Assembly (NCBI RefSeq): GCF_041200145.1
Contig: NZ_CP165734.1
Coordinates: forward strand, 3,534,001 to 3,598,000
Direction: 5' to 3'
Source of the DNA: Bradyrhizobium sp. LLZ17
Lineage (GTDB): Bacteria; Pseudomonadota; Alphaproteobacteria; Rhizobiales; Xanthobacteraceae
Length of the DNA: 64,000 bases
Part shown: positions 9,540 through 19,287 of the stretch, piece after piece
Numbering within the stretch: position 1 is the stretch's first letter
How the letters are laid out: each line of letters starts with the position of its first letter
Notes under the pieces: model-generated
The model's database searches: none
What the model was told of the DNA's origin: nothing
What the model saw: the letters and a program-made list of their open reading frames with translations, nothing else
Position numbers and translations under genes: made by a program

Positions 9540-9740
9540 AGCCTCGGATGGTGTGCATGCATCGTGTAGGTCGACGACCACGGAAGCAGTTCGTCCAGTC
9601 GCACCGCGGGCCAGCCATTGACGAGCTTCGCGAGGACGTCGGAGAGCCAGTGCTCGGCGCTGACTCCATTGAGCTTGCACGTTTTCAATGAGCGAAGCCA
9701 GCAATGCCCAATTCTCGGCACCCTCGTCGGAAGCAGCGCC
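9540..9740 (-). pseudogene. IS66 TnpC, C-terminal fragment
   Basis: Minus-strand text reading NWALLASLIE, then in a neighbouring frame CKLNGVSAEHWLSDVL and VRLDELLPW. This is the IS66_C end of IS66 TnpC. It stands directly before the pRiA4b ORF-3-like gene on the same strand, a usual order in rhizobial IS66 elements. All upstream parts are missing because the serine-recombinase element abuts it. Confidence 0.7.
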
Positions 9741-10216
9741 ATAATGCCGGGAATCTGGCGTTCGATGTTGTTGTAGCCTATCCATTCCATCCGCTCGTTG
9801 GTCAAACCGTTCTTGTGGTCGGTGAGCAGGAACAGAACGGCATTCGCCACTTTTTAATCCGGCAGCCGCATGACGGAACGCTCCACGTTCCAGACTGGAT
9901 GGTCACCCCACAAGCCGGTTCGACTGCGATTGTTGCCACACCCCCGATTCCGCTTAAGGCCCTCCTTGAGCTTCGCGCCATGCTCGATCATCTCGTAGCC
10001 TCTACCGTGGGGGATTCCACCCCCGAAGGAGGAGATGCCAATGAAGATCCCGCTGCGGACGCAATCGGATCTGTTCGCCATCGCCGTACCACCGCCCGAA
10101 CTGTCGGACGAGGAGAGGCTGAAGGCAATAGTGCTGTTGCGGTGTCTGCTCGTCGAAGCGGTAATCACGCCAACGGCCGGGCAGCCGGTCCAAAGCCTCG
10201 CGGAGGTGCGCGATGA
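9704..10216 (+). CDS. Accessory ORF of serine-recombinase element (DUF5372-like), start uncertain
   Basis: From about 9764 the frame reads AYPFHPLVGQTVLVVGE, then RHFLIRQPHDGT and VPDWMV. Proteins with this YPFHPL..G pattern and a following WM segment are found upstream of recombinase genes. The first 20 codons belong to the neighbouring IS66 remnant, and the last 65 codons (after about 10010) look out of frame, so the real gene is probably truncated at one or both ends. The match to DUF5372 is from memory of the pattern. Its role in the element is unknown. Confidence 0.35.
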   Translation: MPNSRHPRRKQRHNAGNLAFDVVVAYPFHPLVGQTVLVVGEQEQNGIRHFLIRQPHDGTLHVPDWMVTPQAGSTAIVATPPIPLKALLELRAMLDHLVASTVGDSTPEGGDANEDPAADAIGSVRHRRTTARTVGRGEAEGNSAVAVSARRSGNHANGRAAGPKPRGGAR

Positions 10217-10232
10217 GCAAGATCAGCGCTGA
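10041..10232 (+). CDS. Small ORF upstream of serine recombinase, 63 aa
   Basis: Starts MKIPLRTQSDLFAIAVPPPELSD. A GGAGGAG lies 7-8 bases before the ATG at 10041, which is better spaced than for the ATG at 10035. The frame overlaps the recombinase start (10213) by 20 bases, which suggests translational coupling. The second half (RLKAIVLLRCLLVEAV) could form one amphipathic helix. No domain is recognised; probably an accessory protein of the element. Confidence 0.55.
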   Translation: MKIPLRTQSDLFAIAVPPPELSDEERLKAIVLLRCLLVEAVITPTAGQPVQSLAEVRDEQDQR

Positions 10233-12140
10233 GGACCTTTGCCGCGACGCCATCGTCTACATCCGCCAGTCGACATCCTACCAAGTCGCGAACAACCTGG
10301 AGAGCCAGCGGCGCCAATATGCCCTCGTCGACCGGGCTCGCCAATTGGGCTGGAGCGATGTGCAAATCGTCGATGATGATCTCGGCCGATCTGGCGCCGG
10401 CACGGCTCGACCCGGCTTCGAGAAGCTTTTGGCAGCAATTTGCGAGGGTCGGGTGGGCGCCGTTGTTTCGCTGGAGGCGTCGCGGCTCGCGCGCAATGGC
10501 CGCGACTGGCATACTTTGCTTGAGTTCTGCGGGTTAGTCGGAACACTGATTGTCGATGAAGACGGCATTTATGATCCTCGCTCGATCAACGATCGCCTCC
10601 TGCTTGGCATGAAGGGCACGATGAGCGAGATGGAGCTTTCGCTATTCCGGCAGCGCTCCCTCGAGGCGCTTAAGCAGAAGGCACGCCGTGGAGAGCTCCT
10701 AGTGACCGTGGCAGTCGGCTACGTCAAGGCCGAGGATGGCCGGATCGAGAAGGACCCGGATCGGCGCGTCCAGGACAGCATCGCCCTGGTGTTTCGCAAA
10801 TTCGCCGAACTGCAGTCGATTCGGCAGGTGTTGCTTTGGTTCCGGGAGGAGCAAGTCGTCGTTCCGGCGGTCGTTCAAGGCCATGGCAAGCAAACAGCCG
10901 AGTGGAAAGCGCCAGTCTATTACACACTGCACCACGTGCTGACCAATCCGGTTTATGCCGGCGCATACGTGTTCGGCCGGCGCGGCACGCGCATTGTGAT
11001 CGAAGGTGGCAGAAAGCGAGTCGTGCGCGACAGTATCCGTCGGAACTGGAAAGACTGGGAAGTTTTGATCCGCGACCATCACGAGGCATATATTTCCTGG
11101 GAGGAGTTCGGAAGGAATCAGCGTCTGATCGCCGACAATGCCAACGGAAAGAGCTATTTGGGCCGCGGGGCTATCCTGCGCGGCGAAGCTCTGCTGCCTG
11201 GTCTGTTCCGTTGCGCTCGCTGCGGCCGCCGTTTGCATGTCGCTTATACCGGCAAAGGCGGCAACACCCAACGTTATGTTTGTCGCGGGTCATTCGGTGC
11301 CAAAGCCGTCAACAACTGCATAGGCTTCGGTGGTATGCGGGTTGACCGCGCCGTTGCCCAAGACGTTCTTGACCGCCTGCAGCCGCTTGGAATCGAAGCG
11401 GCGCTGGCCGTCCTTGAGGCACAAGGCCAGGAGCACGGCGATAAACGACGGCAGGTCGAGAACGCTTGTCGGCAGGCTCGATACGAGTGGATCGGGCGCG
11501 CCGGCAGTATGATGCGGTCGATCCGGATAATCAGCTCGTCGCCGGAGAGCTCGAGCGACGCTGGAACGAGAAGCTAAGCCGCCTGCGCGAGCTCGAAGAT
11601 GAGCTCGATCGCTTCGCAGCCGAGCAGATGCCGATGGTGTCTACTGAGGATCGCGCAAGACTGATGGCACTCGGGAAAGACCTCACTCGGGCATGGGATA
11701 GCCCAGGAGCCTCGGTCGAGACGCGTAAGAAGATCATTCGCTTATTGGTCAAGGAGATCGTCGTCGATATTGTGGACGACACGCTCTCTCTTGTCATCCA
11801 TTGGCAAGGCGGCGATCACACCCGACGGATCGTAAAGAAGAACAAGATCGGGTTAACTCGCTGGGCGGTAGCGGCTGATACGCTCGATCTCGTCCATGTG
11901 TTGGCACGCCAGATGCCGGACCAATCGATCGCGGCCGTCTTAAATCGAGCCGGGAAATCGACCGGAAGAGGCAATAGCTGGACGCGTACCAGAGTCTGTG
12001 GCCTGCGCAAGACCCGCGGCATCGCGCCATACCGCGATGGCGAGCGCCTGGAGCGCGGCGAAGCGACGCTCGACGAAGCGGCGACGATCCTTAAGATCAG
12101 CCCGTCAACAACCCGCCGTATGATCAACCACGCAGGTTAG
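10213..12140 (+). pseudogene. Large serine recombinase, one frameshift
   Basis: Residues 1-150 form the resolvase catalytic domain: YIRQSTSYQ with the nucleophilic Ser, and SLEASRLARNGRDW with the conserved Arg. A recombinase domain follows (about 170-280, VLTNPVYAGAYVFGRR), then a zinc ribbon (CARCGRRLH, YVCRG) and a coiled-coil region. A one-base loss near 11480, just after the codons for QARYE, ends the first frame at 11577; the text continues in the next frame as DRARRQYDAVDPDN and runs on to 12140, ending with TRRMINHAG. Intact length would be about 640 residues. The enzyme would integrate or excise the element by Ser-DNA linkage. As it stands it is broken unless the shift is a sequencing error. 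Confidence 0.85.
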
Positions 12141-12173
12141 CAGCACATCAACTTTGCAAAGGCGCCCCTTGGA

Positions 12174-12640
12174 TCATTCGGATCTCAGATATCGAGAACG
12201 GCCGGTCCGCATCGCACGCTCGACCGCATTCGTGTCCATCTCGATACGCCCGTCATCAAGGTAGAGCGTCAAGCCGTCCCAATGACGCGGCGCATAACGC
12301 AAAGCCTTCGCCGTGTCCCTTTTCTGCGCAAGGTGATCAAGCGTTGCCTCAAACCAAGGCCGCAGCCAAAGGCGGGGCATGCGCTTGTCGGCCCGCGCGG
12401 CGCTCGGCATCAGATCGACCGCGGAGGGCCTTCTCGACCGCATAGAGCTGGGCGATGCGCTCAAGGGCCTCGCGGGCAACCGGAGCCGGTGCGGACGAAG
12501 CCTCGCGTTCGATGTTCACAAACTGGCGCCGTAGATGCGACCAGCAGAAGGGCAGCGTGCCCCACAGCGCGTCCGCACGCGTCTCTCGGTCATGGCCCTG
12601 TAACCCTCATAGCCACCGCAGTGGATGATTGTCGGCGCGT
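12174..12640 (-). pseudogene. IS66 TnpC, internal fragment
   Basis: Minus-strand frames read IIHCGGYEGYRAM, then after a shift PRLWLRPWFEATLDHLAQK and WDGLTLYLDDGRIEMDTNAVERAMR. These are the central DDE region of IS66 TnpC (DDGRIEMDTN.VERA is the signature near the catalytic Glu). The fragment ends right after this motif. At least one frameshift is inside. Confidence 0.75.
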
Positions 12641-12644
12641 GAGA

Positions 12645-12965
12645 CACTGATCCTGCTGTGCGAACGTGAGATCGCGCGCAAGGATCATCGCCGCATTGAT
12701 ATGGCGCTGAAGCTTGCACACTTCCGGCCGTGAAGGAACTCGCAGGCTTGGACTTGGAGGCGCAGCCCTCGATCGATCCCAAGCAGATCCGCGACCTTGC
12801 CGCATCACGTTGGATCGCTGACGGAGAAAACGCGCTGTTGCTCGGGAGACGCACTTGTCGATCGCGTTGGGGCGAGAGGCGATCCTGGCCGGGTACACGG
12901 TGCAGTTCACCACGGCGACCACACTAGTCGCAGGCCTTGCCAAGGCTCAATTCCGCAGCCGATAG
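12645..12965 (+). pseudogene. IS21 IstB fragment lacking the P-loop
   Basis: Plus-strand text reads CEREIARKDHRRIDMALKLAHF, then after a shift VKELAGLDLEAQPSIDPKQI and IRDLAASRWIADGEN, then after a gap at LLLG the frame recovers as THLSIALGREAILAGYTVQF. The missing residues between LLLG and TH are the Walker A loop (PPGVGK), so the ATPase would be dead even if the frame were restored. It stops at 12965. Confidence 0.8.
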
Positions 12966-12974
12966 GTCGCTCAT

Positions 12975-14405
12975 TCATTTAGCTATCGCATCCAAGATAT
13001 CTTGATGACTGTCCAGAAAGCCCTCGAATACGTCCACAATGAACTCGGCGTCCGCGCGTGTCATTGGTGTCGAAACACACGCTGTAGCACTGTGCGGTAA
13101 GATAATGCCGTTCTCCACAAAGAAGCGCGTCAGCTGCATCATTACATTTGCTCCAGCACGCGTGGGATAGATCCCGCGATAGTCATTCGGGGTTTGCGCC
13201 TGCGGATGTATACGGAACAGTGAGGCGGCCCCAGTCACACAGACTGGCGCATGCCGGATCGAGATGGCACGGCCAATCCCCTCCCGGACAACTTTTCCAA
13301 GCGTCTCCAAATGTGCAAAAGTTCGATCATCCAAATGCCGCATCGCCGCCAGCCCCGCGGTCATGGAGAGGGGATTTGCGGAGAACGTACCGCCTTGCGG
13401 AAGCAGTGGCCGACCCGCTGAAGCATCGAAGACCTTCATCAACTCCTCGCGGCCGCCGATTGCCCCAATGGGCAAACCGCCGCCGATGATCTTACCCATG
13501 GTAATGAGATCTGGAACAAGGCCGTAACGGGCGGAGGCACCTTGGAAACCCTGCCTTAGATTGAGGACCTCATCAGCAATCACTGGAATGCTGTTCTTAC
13601 GCGCCGTTTCCTGCACCGCAGCAAGGAATTCAGGCGTCGGCGCAATCAGGCCAGCTCTGCTTGGCATTGGATCCAGAATGATAGCGGCGAGATCGTGCGC
13701 ATGCAGTGACATCAACCGGCGCACGTTTTCAACATCGTTGAAGCGAAGCACGACTACTTCATCGAGTACGCTCGCGGGCATCCCGCGATAGAAGGCCGTA
13801 GAGTTGGGTGCGATTGGGTCACCCCAATTGTCCGGCGTCGCGGCCTGACTAACCTCGACCCAGTCGTAAGCGCCATGATAGGCGCCCTCGAATTTGGCGA
13901 TTTTCGAACGCCCGGTGAAGGCCCGCGCAGCCTTGATCGCAAACAGCACAGCCTCAGTGCCGGTGTTGACGAAGCGCACACAATCAATTCGCGGAATGCG
14001 GCCGCAAAGTAGTTCTGCGAGTTCGATCTCGCTCTGTGTCGGATTTGCGAAACAGCTTCCAAGCTGCAGTTGACGCGTAAGTGCTTCCACCACGGGCGCG
14101 AACGCATGACCATGGATCAACGTCGTGAAGTTGCAATTCAGGTCGAGAAACCGGCGACCATCGACGTCACACAGATGGCTACCAATCCCACGCTCAATGT
14201 AGAGCGGAGTCGGATCTTGCTCAATGGTTGCTCTTGAAGTTCCGCCAGGGAAAACCAGCTGAGCGCGGGCAAAGCTTTCCTCAGACCGCTGCCCAACCCG
14301 CAGAAATCCGGCCGTCGAGTTGAAAGCTTCACGCTGCCGGTTCACAGTATCCTCATCAATTTTCGTTCCTGAGTGGGCCGACACCCTATTCGTTGGGTAA
14401 CCCAT
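12975..14405 (-). CDS. Class III aminotransferase, glutamate-1-semialdehyde aminomutase-like
   Basis: 476 residues of the PLP-dependent class III aminotransferase family (PF00202). NTGTEA (147-152) and GAYHG (174-178) bind the cofactor phosphate and ring, D278 in IADEV contacts the pyridine nitrogen, and K305 in TMGKIIGGG is the Schiff-base lysine. The pattern FVNTGTEAV and GGLPIGAIGG is closest to HemL-like enzymes, but the protein is about 45 residues longer at the N-terminus than HemL, and a housekeeping role in tetrapyrrole synthesis is unlikely in this setting. It is the last of four minus-strand metabolic genes (AOS, SDR, CoA-transferase, this one). The likely role is to move an amino group on a pathway intermediate. 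Substrate unknown. Confidence 0.88.
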   Translation of the reverse strand: MGYPTNRVSAHSGTKIDEDTVNRQREAFNSTAGFLRVGQRSEESFARAQLVFPGGTSRATIEQDPTPLYIERGIGSHLCDVDGRRFLDLNCNFTTLIHGHAFAPVVEALTRQLQLGSCFANPTQSEIELAELLCGRIPRIDCVRFVNTGTEAVLFAIKAARAFTGRSKIAKFEGAYHGAYDWVEVSQAATPDNWGDPIAPNSTAFYRGMPASVLDEVVVLRFNDVENVRRLMSLHAHDLAAIILDPMPSRAGLIAPTPEFLAAVQETARKNSIPVIADEVLNLRQGFQGASARYGLVPDLITMGKIIGGGLPIGAIGGREELMKVFDASAGRPLLPQGGTFSANPLSMTAGLAAMRHLDDRTFAHLETLGKVVREGIGRAISIRHAPVCVTGAASLFRIHPQAQTPNDYRGIYPTRAGANVMMQLTRFFVENGIILPHSATACVSTPMTRADAEFIVDVFEGFLDSHQDILDAIAK

Positions 14406-14544
14406 GTTCGCGCCTGTTCTTCAATGGTCGGTAGGACGCGCGTGCCGAGCCAGGCTACTGCCCTGAAATGAACCTGTATTGTGGCCCGTCTAATTGACGG
14501 TACACGTGAGCTTGGAGTCGGGATACTATCTACTCTAGTACTCG

Positions 14545-14740
14545 GAATCATAGCTGAGTGATACGGCGGCCTTTGAATCTGCGCTGCCGAACTTTTTTCT
14601 TGGTCTAGACGAAGGGCTCAGCTTTTTCGTTGTATGCGTCGACGTGCTCCTGGAGCTGCTTAAGGCTTGTGAAGGAAGCGCCGCTGAGGGACTGCCCCTG
14701 CAGGACCGAGAACCATCGCCTTTGATGTTGAGAGTTCTAT
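14545..14740 (-). pseudogene. IS630 (type B) C-terminal remnant
   Basis: Minus-strand text gives the end of an IS630 transposase: AYNEKAEPFVWTKKKVRQRR, broken by small indels, with the outer end of the element at about 14548 (GCTGAGTGATACGGC). The same end occurs at 44438 and a related coding end at about 57290-57345. It lies upstream of the aminotransferase, 140 bases from its start. Confidence 0.65.
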
Positions 14741-15004
14741 CGGCCGGTATTGCGCTTCAAGTACCGCCAGACAAACGCTCAGTGGATCTTCGGGAGCCAC
14801 GGTCGGCGAATTGGGGCGACCTACAACATCGTGTTCCTGAGCCTTGGCGCCGAGCCGGTTGCTCAGTTGACGCTCTTAACCTGATCCGAATGGACACACG
14901 AGATCGCAACAGGACTCTGCGCTACCCGGCAAAAAAGGTGGTACTCGTTGGCCGGCTTGATGACCGCGAACCGGTCGTTGTCAGCCGGCGGAACACCTTC
15001 GACC

Positions 15005-17416
15005 TTAGGAAAGCATCGCGGTACCGATGATACGCTCCTTCGTTAACCGTGCAATCTCGAGGTCGGAAAGCCCGAGAAGCCCCGATAGGATCTCCATGTT
15101 GTGTTGTCCCAGCGTCGGTGCCGCCGTGCGGATTGTATAAGGCCCTTCGCCTTCTCGAATTGGCATCGAGGGCTGCGGATGCAAGCCAACAAAGGCTCGT
15201 TCGACTTCCTGTAGATATCCTCGCGACCTGAGATGTCGATCATTGAGTAGATCAATTGGCAGGCGCGCCGCGCCGGCTGCTATTCCGGCTGCCTGCAAGT
15301 CGGACATCGCCTGATCCGCATCCCGGGTGAGCGTCCACGCTTCGATGCCTCTCTCAATCGCATCCTCGATTCCACGGCGACTCTCAGCGGAATTCAGCGA
15401 CACGTCCAGAGCCCACTCTGGTCGGCCAACAAGGACGGCAAGCCTCTGCCACATACCTTCGTTCGTGGCGGCTACCACGATCCAATTATCCTCGCCGGCG
15501 CACCGAAAACAGCCATGCGGCACGAATTGTGGATGTCGATTACCATATCTTACAGGCGGCGCATTGTCGATCGAGTACACAGTGATCCAGGGCGCTGCAA
15601 AGGGCATCATGCATTCGATCTGCGCTAGATCGATGAACTGACCTTGCCCGATGGTGCGAGCGTGAACAAGCGCAACCAGGACTGCGGCGCAGCCGTTCAA
15701 CCCGCCAACGGCATCCCCGAACGCGATGTGGCTCATCGCGGGTGGCCCATTAGCGTTTCCGACCACGTTCGGCAGGCCCGAGCCCTGTTCAAGGGTCGAG
15801 CCATAGGCTCGGCAATTGCGATGCACGCTGTTCGTGCCAAAGGCCGACATCGACATCATGATAAGCCGAGGGTTGAGGGTTCTGAGCACGTCGTAACCAA
15901 GCTCCAGCTTCGGCAGCACATCGGCTGAATAATTGTCAACGACAATGTCGGCTTCCGCTACGAGCCGTTTGGCCAGACTGCGGCCCTGCGGCCGCGTTAG
16001 ATCGAGAGTGATGCCGCGCTTGTTGCGGTTCATCATGCAGAAGCGCGCCGTCTTCTCATACATCTGCTGGTTGATGTAAGCAGACCGCCGGTCAAGGCCG
16101 CGCCACCAGTCCGGATACTGTATCGCCTCTATCTTGATGACGTCGGCACCAAGATCAGCCAGTGTGCGCGTACACAACGGGCCCGCCCAGCCCATCGAAA
16201 AGTCGATAACGCGAATTCCCTGTAACGGCAATCCGCCAGCATCAATGCGGCCGGACGGCGCCGGCGAATCAGCAGAGAGACGTCTTCGCACGTTCGCGCT
16301 ACTCTGCTGTTCCCCCGGAGCCGGAACTTTGCCGCCGCGGCGCGGCGGCGTTAATGTCAGCTTCTGCACCGACCCAACCGTCGAGCCCTTTTCTTCGCCA
16401 AGCACGAGCGGCACTATTGCGCCGCGCCCCTTCTTCTCTCCGTCCCGCAGCAGATCGGATGTTTCCGGTACCACGACGATCGGAATCTTGCGCTTCAATC
16501 CCTCGGCAAACCACTCCGGCGCTGTCCGCGTTTTCAGCCTACGCGTGAACTGTCGTTCAATCTGCTTAACGTGCTGTAGACGATCGGCGCCGAGGACGAG
16601 AGACGGATCGTCCCGCAACTGCGAGAGGTCTAACATGTCGCAGAACGCGCGCCATTGTGCCGGAGTAATCGTTGTGACACCGAGCCAGCCCTTCCTGGTT
16701 TTGTAAATGCCGATGGGAAAATTCGGCCAAAAGCGATTAATGCCAATCCGGCGCATGACGTCGCCATGCTCATACGCCTGGAATATCTGATACTCGCAAA
16801 GAGCGAGGCTCGATTCGAAGACACTGAGCGACCACGACCGCTTTCTCCTGGCACCCTGTACCCCTGCAACTATCGAAGAGACGGCGGCGATGAAGCCCCA
16901 CAGACCGGCTACGATACCAGTCTGGAAATCCGGTGCGTGCAACGGCGGGCCCTCGACGGGTCCAGCCAGTTTGATGAGACCAGCGAGCGCGCGGACTGTC
17001 GAATCCGTTGCTGCGTATCCTGCATAGGGCCCTTGGTGCCCAAACCAGCTTGCTTCGAGGTAAATCATCCCCGAGCATCGCTGCCGGATCGCTGCGATAT
17101 CAATGGATGGCCAATCTGCGACATCGATATCGCGGCCATCGACCAAAATGTCGCAATCCTCAATCAAGGCCGTCAGCCGTGTGATTGCGCCCGGGTCGGC
17201 TGCGTCGAGGATCAAGCTTGACTTGTTGAAGTTCAAGAATGCAAACCACCCGCTCTGGCCGCCGGGTGTGAACGGAGCGCTCCGGCGGAGCGGATCTCCC
17301 TCTGGCGGCTCGATCTTCTGAACGTCAGCACCGAAATCTGCAAACAACCGGGCGCAATAGCTGCTCGCGGCCGAGCTCCCGATTTCGACGACCCGCAGAT
17401 GCGATAACGCCCCCAT
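15005..17416 (-). CDS. Tandem-domain CaiB/BaiF-type CoA-transferase, 803 aa
   Basis: Two family III CoA-transferase domains in one chain. The first (about 1-380) opens LSHLRVVEIGSSAASSYCAR with FADFGADVQKIEPPEGDP. The second (about 400-803) opens GIRVIDFSMGWAGPLCTRTL with LADLGADVIKIEA. The second domain keeps FGDAVGG, whose Asp is the catalytic residue that carries CoA or acyl as an anhydride in formyl-CoA transferase; in the first domain the likely equivalent lies in APDFQTG. Family III enzymes normally work as interlocked dimers of about 400-residue chains, so this fusion may fold as a built-in dimer. ATG 17416 has GGAG about nine bases upstream; a TTG one codon earlier is less likely. It should move CoA between two acids. 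A frameshifted paralogue lies at 38423-40890. Confidence 0.88.
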   Translation of the reverse strand: MGALSHLRVVEIGSSAASSYCARLFADFGADVQKIEPPEGDPLRRSAPFTPGGQSGWFAFLNFNKSSLILDAADPGAITRLTALIEDCDILVDGRDIDVADWPSIDIAAIRQRCSGMIYLEASWFGHQGPYAGYAATDSTVRALAGLIKLAGPVEGPPLHAPDFQTGIVAGLWGFIAAVSSIVAGVQGARRKRSWSLSVFESSLALCEYQIFQAYEHGDVMRRIGINRFWPNFPIGIYKTRKGWLGVTTITPAQWRAFCDMLDLSQLRDDPSLVLGADRLQHVKQIERQFTRRLKTRTAPEWFAEGLKRKIPIVVVPETSDLLRDGEKKGRGAIVPLVLGEEKGSTVGSVQKLTLTPPRRGGKVPAPGEQQSSANVRRRLSADSPAPSGRIDAGGLPLQGIRVIDFSMGWAGPLCTRTLADLGADVIKIEAIQYPDWWRGLDRRSAYINQQMYEKTARFCMMNRNKRGITLDLTRPQGRSLAKRLVAEADIVVDNYSADVLPKLELGYDVLRTLNPRLIMMSMSAFGTNSVHRNCRAYGSTLEQGSGLPNVVGNANGPPAMSHIAFGDAVGGLNGCAAVLVALVHARTIGQGQFIDLAQIECMMPFAAPWITVYSIDNAPPVRYGNRHPQFVPHGCFRCAGEDNWIVVAATNEGMWQRLAVLVGRPEWALDVSLNSAESRRGIEDAIERGIEAWTLTRDADQAMSDLQAAGIAAGAARLPIDLLNDRHLRSRGYLQEVERAFVGLHPQPSMPIREGEGPYTIRTAAPTLGQHNMEILSGLLGLSDLEIARLTKERIIGTAMLS

Positions 17417-17419
17417 CAA

Positions 17420-17939
17420 TATCGCTCCAATTTGCCTTTGGTCTGAGGCTCCGTTGCCCTAACAGCCGGCACAATCTGTCCACACCGGGAGCCGACGCTT
17501 CTTACAGCCCACAGATACACACTACTCGCGATCGGTGGAGCGGCCCTTGATCGAGGCATATACGTTTCCTGGTGTCTGTTTGCGAATGGTCGACGCTAAT
17601 GATTTTGAATGCCGAGACAAACGAAGCGGCGTTGCTCGAATGGCTCCTCCGACGTTTTCCGGCGATCGCCTACGCAGCCAAAGCGCGAGTTCCTCCATAC
17701 AGTTGCGAACACCGGGCAGCACGCAATCATCCAACCACACGCCACGGAACTCGTGCGTCCGCAACCTAGAAAAGCCGAACAGCAAAATGTGCGGCCGGGC
17801 TGGCGTAGCCGCTCCGGCGCATCGATCTTCCCCAAGCGCACGCGCAGCCGTACAATGAATATGCGCTTGAAATCTAACCATTTCACGAGCTTTGGCGAGA
17901 TAAGGGCGGTGCCTCAGAGCAAATGTGCTTTGCATTCGG
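17420..17939. other. Gap between CoA-transferase and SDR genes, no gene recognised
   Basis: About 520 bases. Open frames exist on both strands but none reads like a protein. If the four metabolic genes form one operon, this gap is unusually long, so there may be a separate promoter for the CoA-transferase. Confidence 0.4.
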
Positions 17940-18728
17940 CTAGGCGGCGAACTCGCCACCGGTGATATCGATGGTTGCACCGGTGATAAAGCCCGTCATT
18001 GGCGAGGCCAGAAAGCTTGCGACGTGCGCCACCTCTTCAGCAGCTCCAAAACGGCCGACCGGGATCCTAGTGAGAGCGGACCGGTTTACTGCGGCCTCGG
18101 GCGGTCCAGTCAGACCGCTGAGAATCCGCCCGGGAGCGATACAATTGACAGTGACACCGTGTGGAGCGAGATCCCGTGCCGCAGCGCGAGTCAATCCGAC
18201 CAATCCCGCCTTCGAAGCGGCATAATGCGGCCCGGCGATCATTGGCATCGCACGCCCCGCAAGTGATCCGATATTGATGATGCGTCCATATCCCTGCGCG
18301 ATCATTGCTGGCGCCACGAGCCGTATGAGATTAAAGGCGCCGTTAAGATTGACGTCGATTACCCGCGCCCATTCGTCGAAAGACGTCTGCGAAAGCCAGG
18401 ATGCATCCTGGACCGCGCGCTGCGGGGAAATCCCAGCATTGTTCACCAAAATCCCTATCTCGCCCAAACGTGCTCGGATGCGGTTGACAAAGACGTCCAC
18501 CTCGTTGTGACAAGTTATGTCAATCTGGTCAGCATAGAGCCGATCTTCGGGACAGCCGAAAAGATCTAGCGCTCGCTTCACATGCTCTGCTCTTGTCGCA
18601 ACAAAAGCTACGAGGTAGCCATCGGCCAGGAAACGACGGACGATCTCGAGTCCAATCCCGCGTGCTCCTCCGGTCACGAGAGCGACGCAGCGGCCGCTGT
18701 GCTTCTCTGATTCCAGCATACTGTTCAA
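17940..18728 (-). CDS. Short-chain dehydrogenase/reductase, FabG-like
   Basis: 262 residues of the classical SDR family. TGGARGIG (19-26) binds the dinucleotide, NNAG (96-99) is in the central strand, S155 with Y169 and K173 (YAASK) make the catalytic set, and the C-terminus has GFITGATIDITGG. The Rossmann start VALVTGG follows a short hydrophilic extension. The open frame starts with TTG at 18728, and an ATG nine bases later (18719) is equally possible; neither has a strong ribosome-binding site. Expected to reduce a keto group or oxidise an alcohol with NAD(P)H in the cytoplasm. It lies between the alpha-oxoamine synthase and the CoA-transferase on the same strand, so a beta-keto or amino-ketone intermediate is a reasonable substrate. 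Confidence 0.88.
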   Translation of the reverse strand: MNSMLESEKHSGRCVALVTGGARGIGLEIVRRFLADGYLVAFVATRAEHVKRALDLFGCPEDRLYADQIDITCHNEVDVFVNRIRARLGEIGILVNNAGISPQRAVQDASWLSQTSFDEWARVIDVNLNGAFNLIRLVAPAMIAQGYGRIINIGSLAGRAMPMIAGPHYAASKAGLVGLTRAAARDLAPHGVTVNCIAPGRILSGLTGPPEAAVNRSALTRIPVGRFGAAEEVAHVASFLASPMTGFITGATIDITGGEFAA

Positions 18729-19287
18729 CCATCGCCAATGACATCACGAATGATTCGGAAACCTGAGAAGTGCATATTGTTGCTGCCTCACCCTGACGAG
18801 CAGAACTGGATATTGGCGCAGTACCCAAAACTCTTCGAAGTGAGACGCTCTTTTCGTTTCTGGTACTCTACACGAATGAAGACGCGGGCATCGAAAACGC
18901 CAAACGTTCAGGCGCGAGGGCACACTTACGCATTTCTTTGAACTCGCATACAGCTTCTGTAGACGCTGCTCACGCCCGGGCCAGCTACATGAACGATTTT
19001 CGGAACCGAATCGAGCAGGGGTGTGATATTGCGTTCCAGGGATCGCGCCACTGGCCTGAAGACGGAATTCTCCCGCAGATTTCAGTCCGACATAGGTACG
19101 CTCGGCGTAAGCCTTCGTGCTCGGGTATGGACGCGCCGAGGACGTCGGTTTCAATCGTCGAGGATTTCCCTCGAAGTCGAGCAATGGATCGGACGTCGAC
19201 GAGCTTCCGTTGTCTTCGTCTAAACAATGTCGCAACGTTGTGGCTCCAATTTTCATATGTCCACCGTCTGAGTTGTCGTCTAGCACC
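18729..19287. other. Gap between SDR and AOS genes, no gene recognised
   Basis: About 560 bases with overlapping short frames on both strands, none convincing. It should hold the promoter of the SDR gene if that gene is not co-transcribed with the upstream synthase. Confidence 0.4.

Larger units (their letters stand above)
9764..12150 (+). mobile_element. Serine-recombinase element
   Basis: Three plus-strand frames stand in close order: a DUF5372-like ORF, a 63-residue ORF and a large serine recombinase that overlaps it by 20 bases. This order recurs in small rhizobial elements of this kind. The left border touches an IS66 fragment and the right border an IS66/IstB junction. No terminal repeats were found, so the limits are approximate. 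Confidence 0.5.

Noticed and set aside
12975..14405. Housekeeping hemL
   Set aside because: The fold is right, but the context, the long N-terminus and the absence of other tetrapyrrole genes argue for a specialised aminotransferase.
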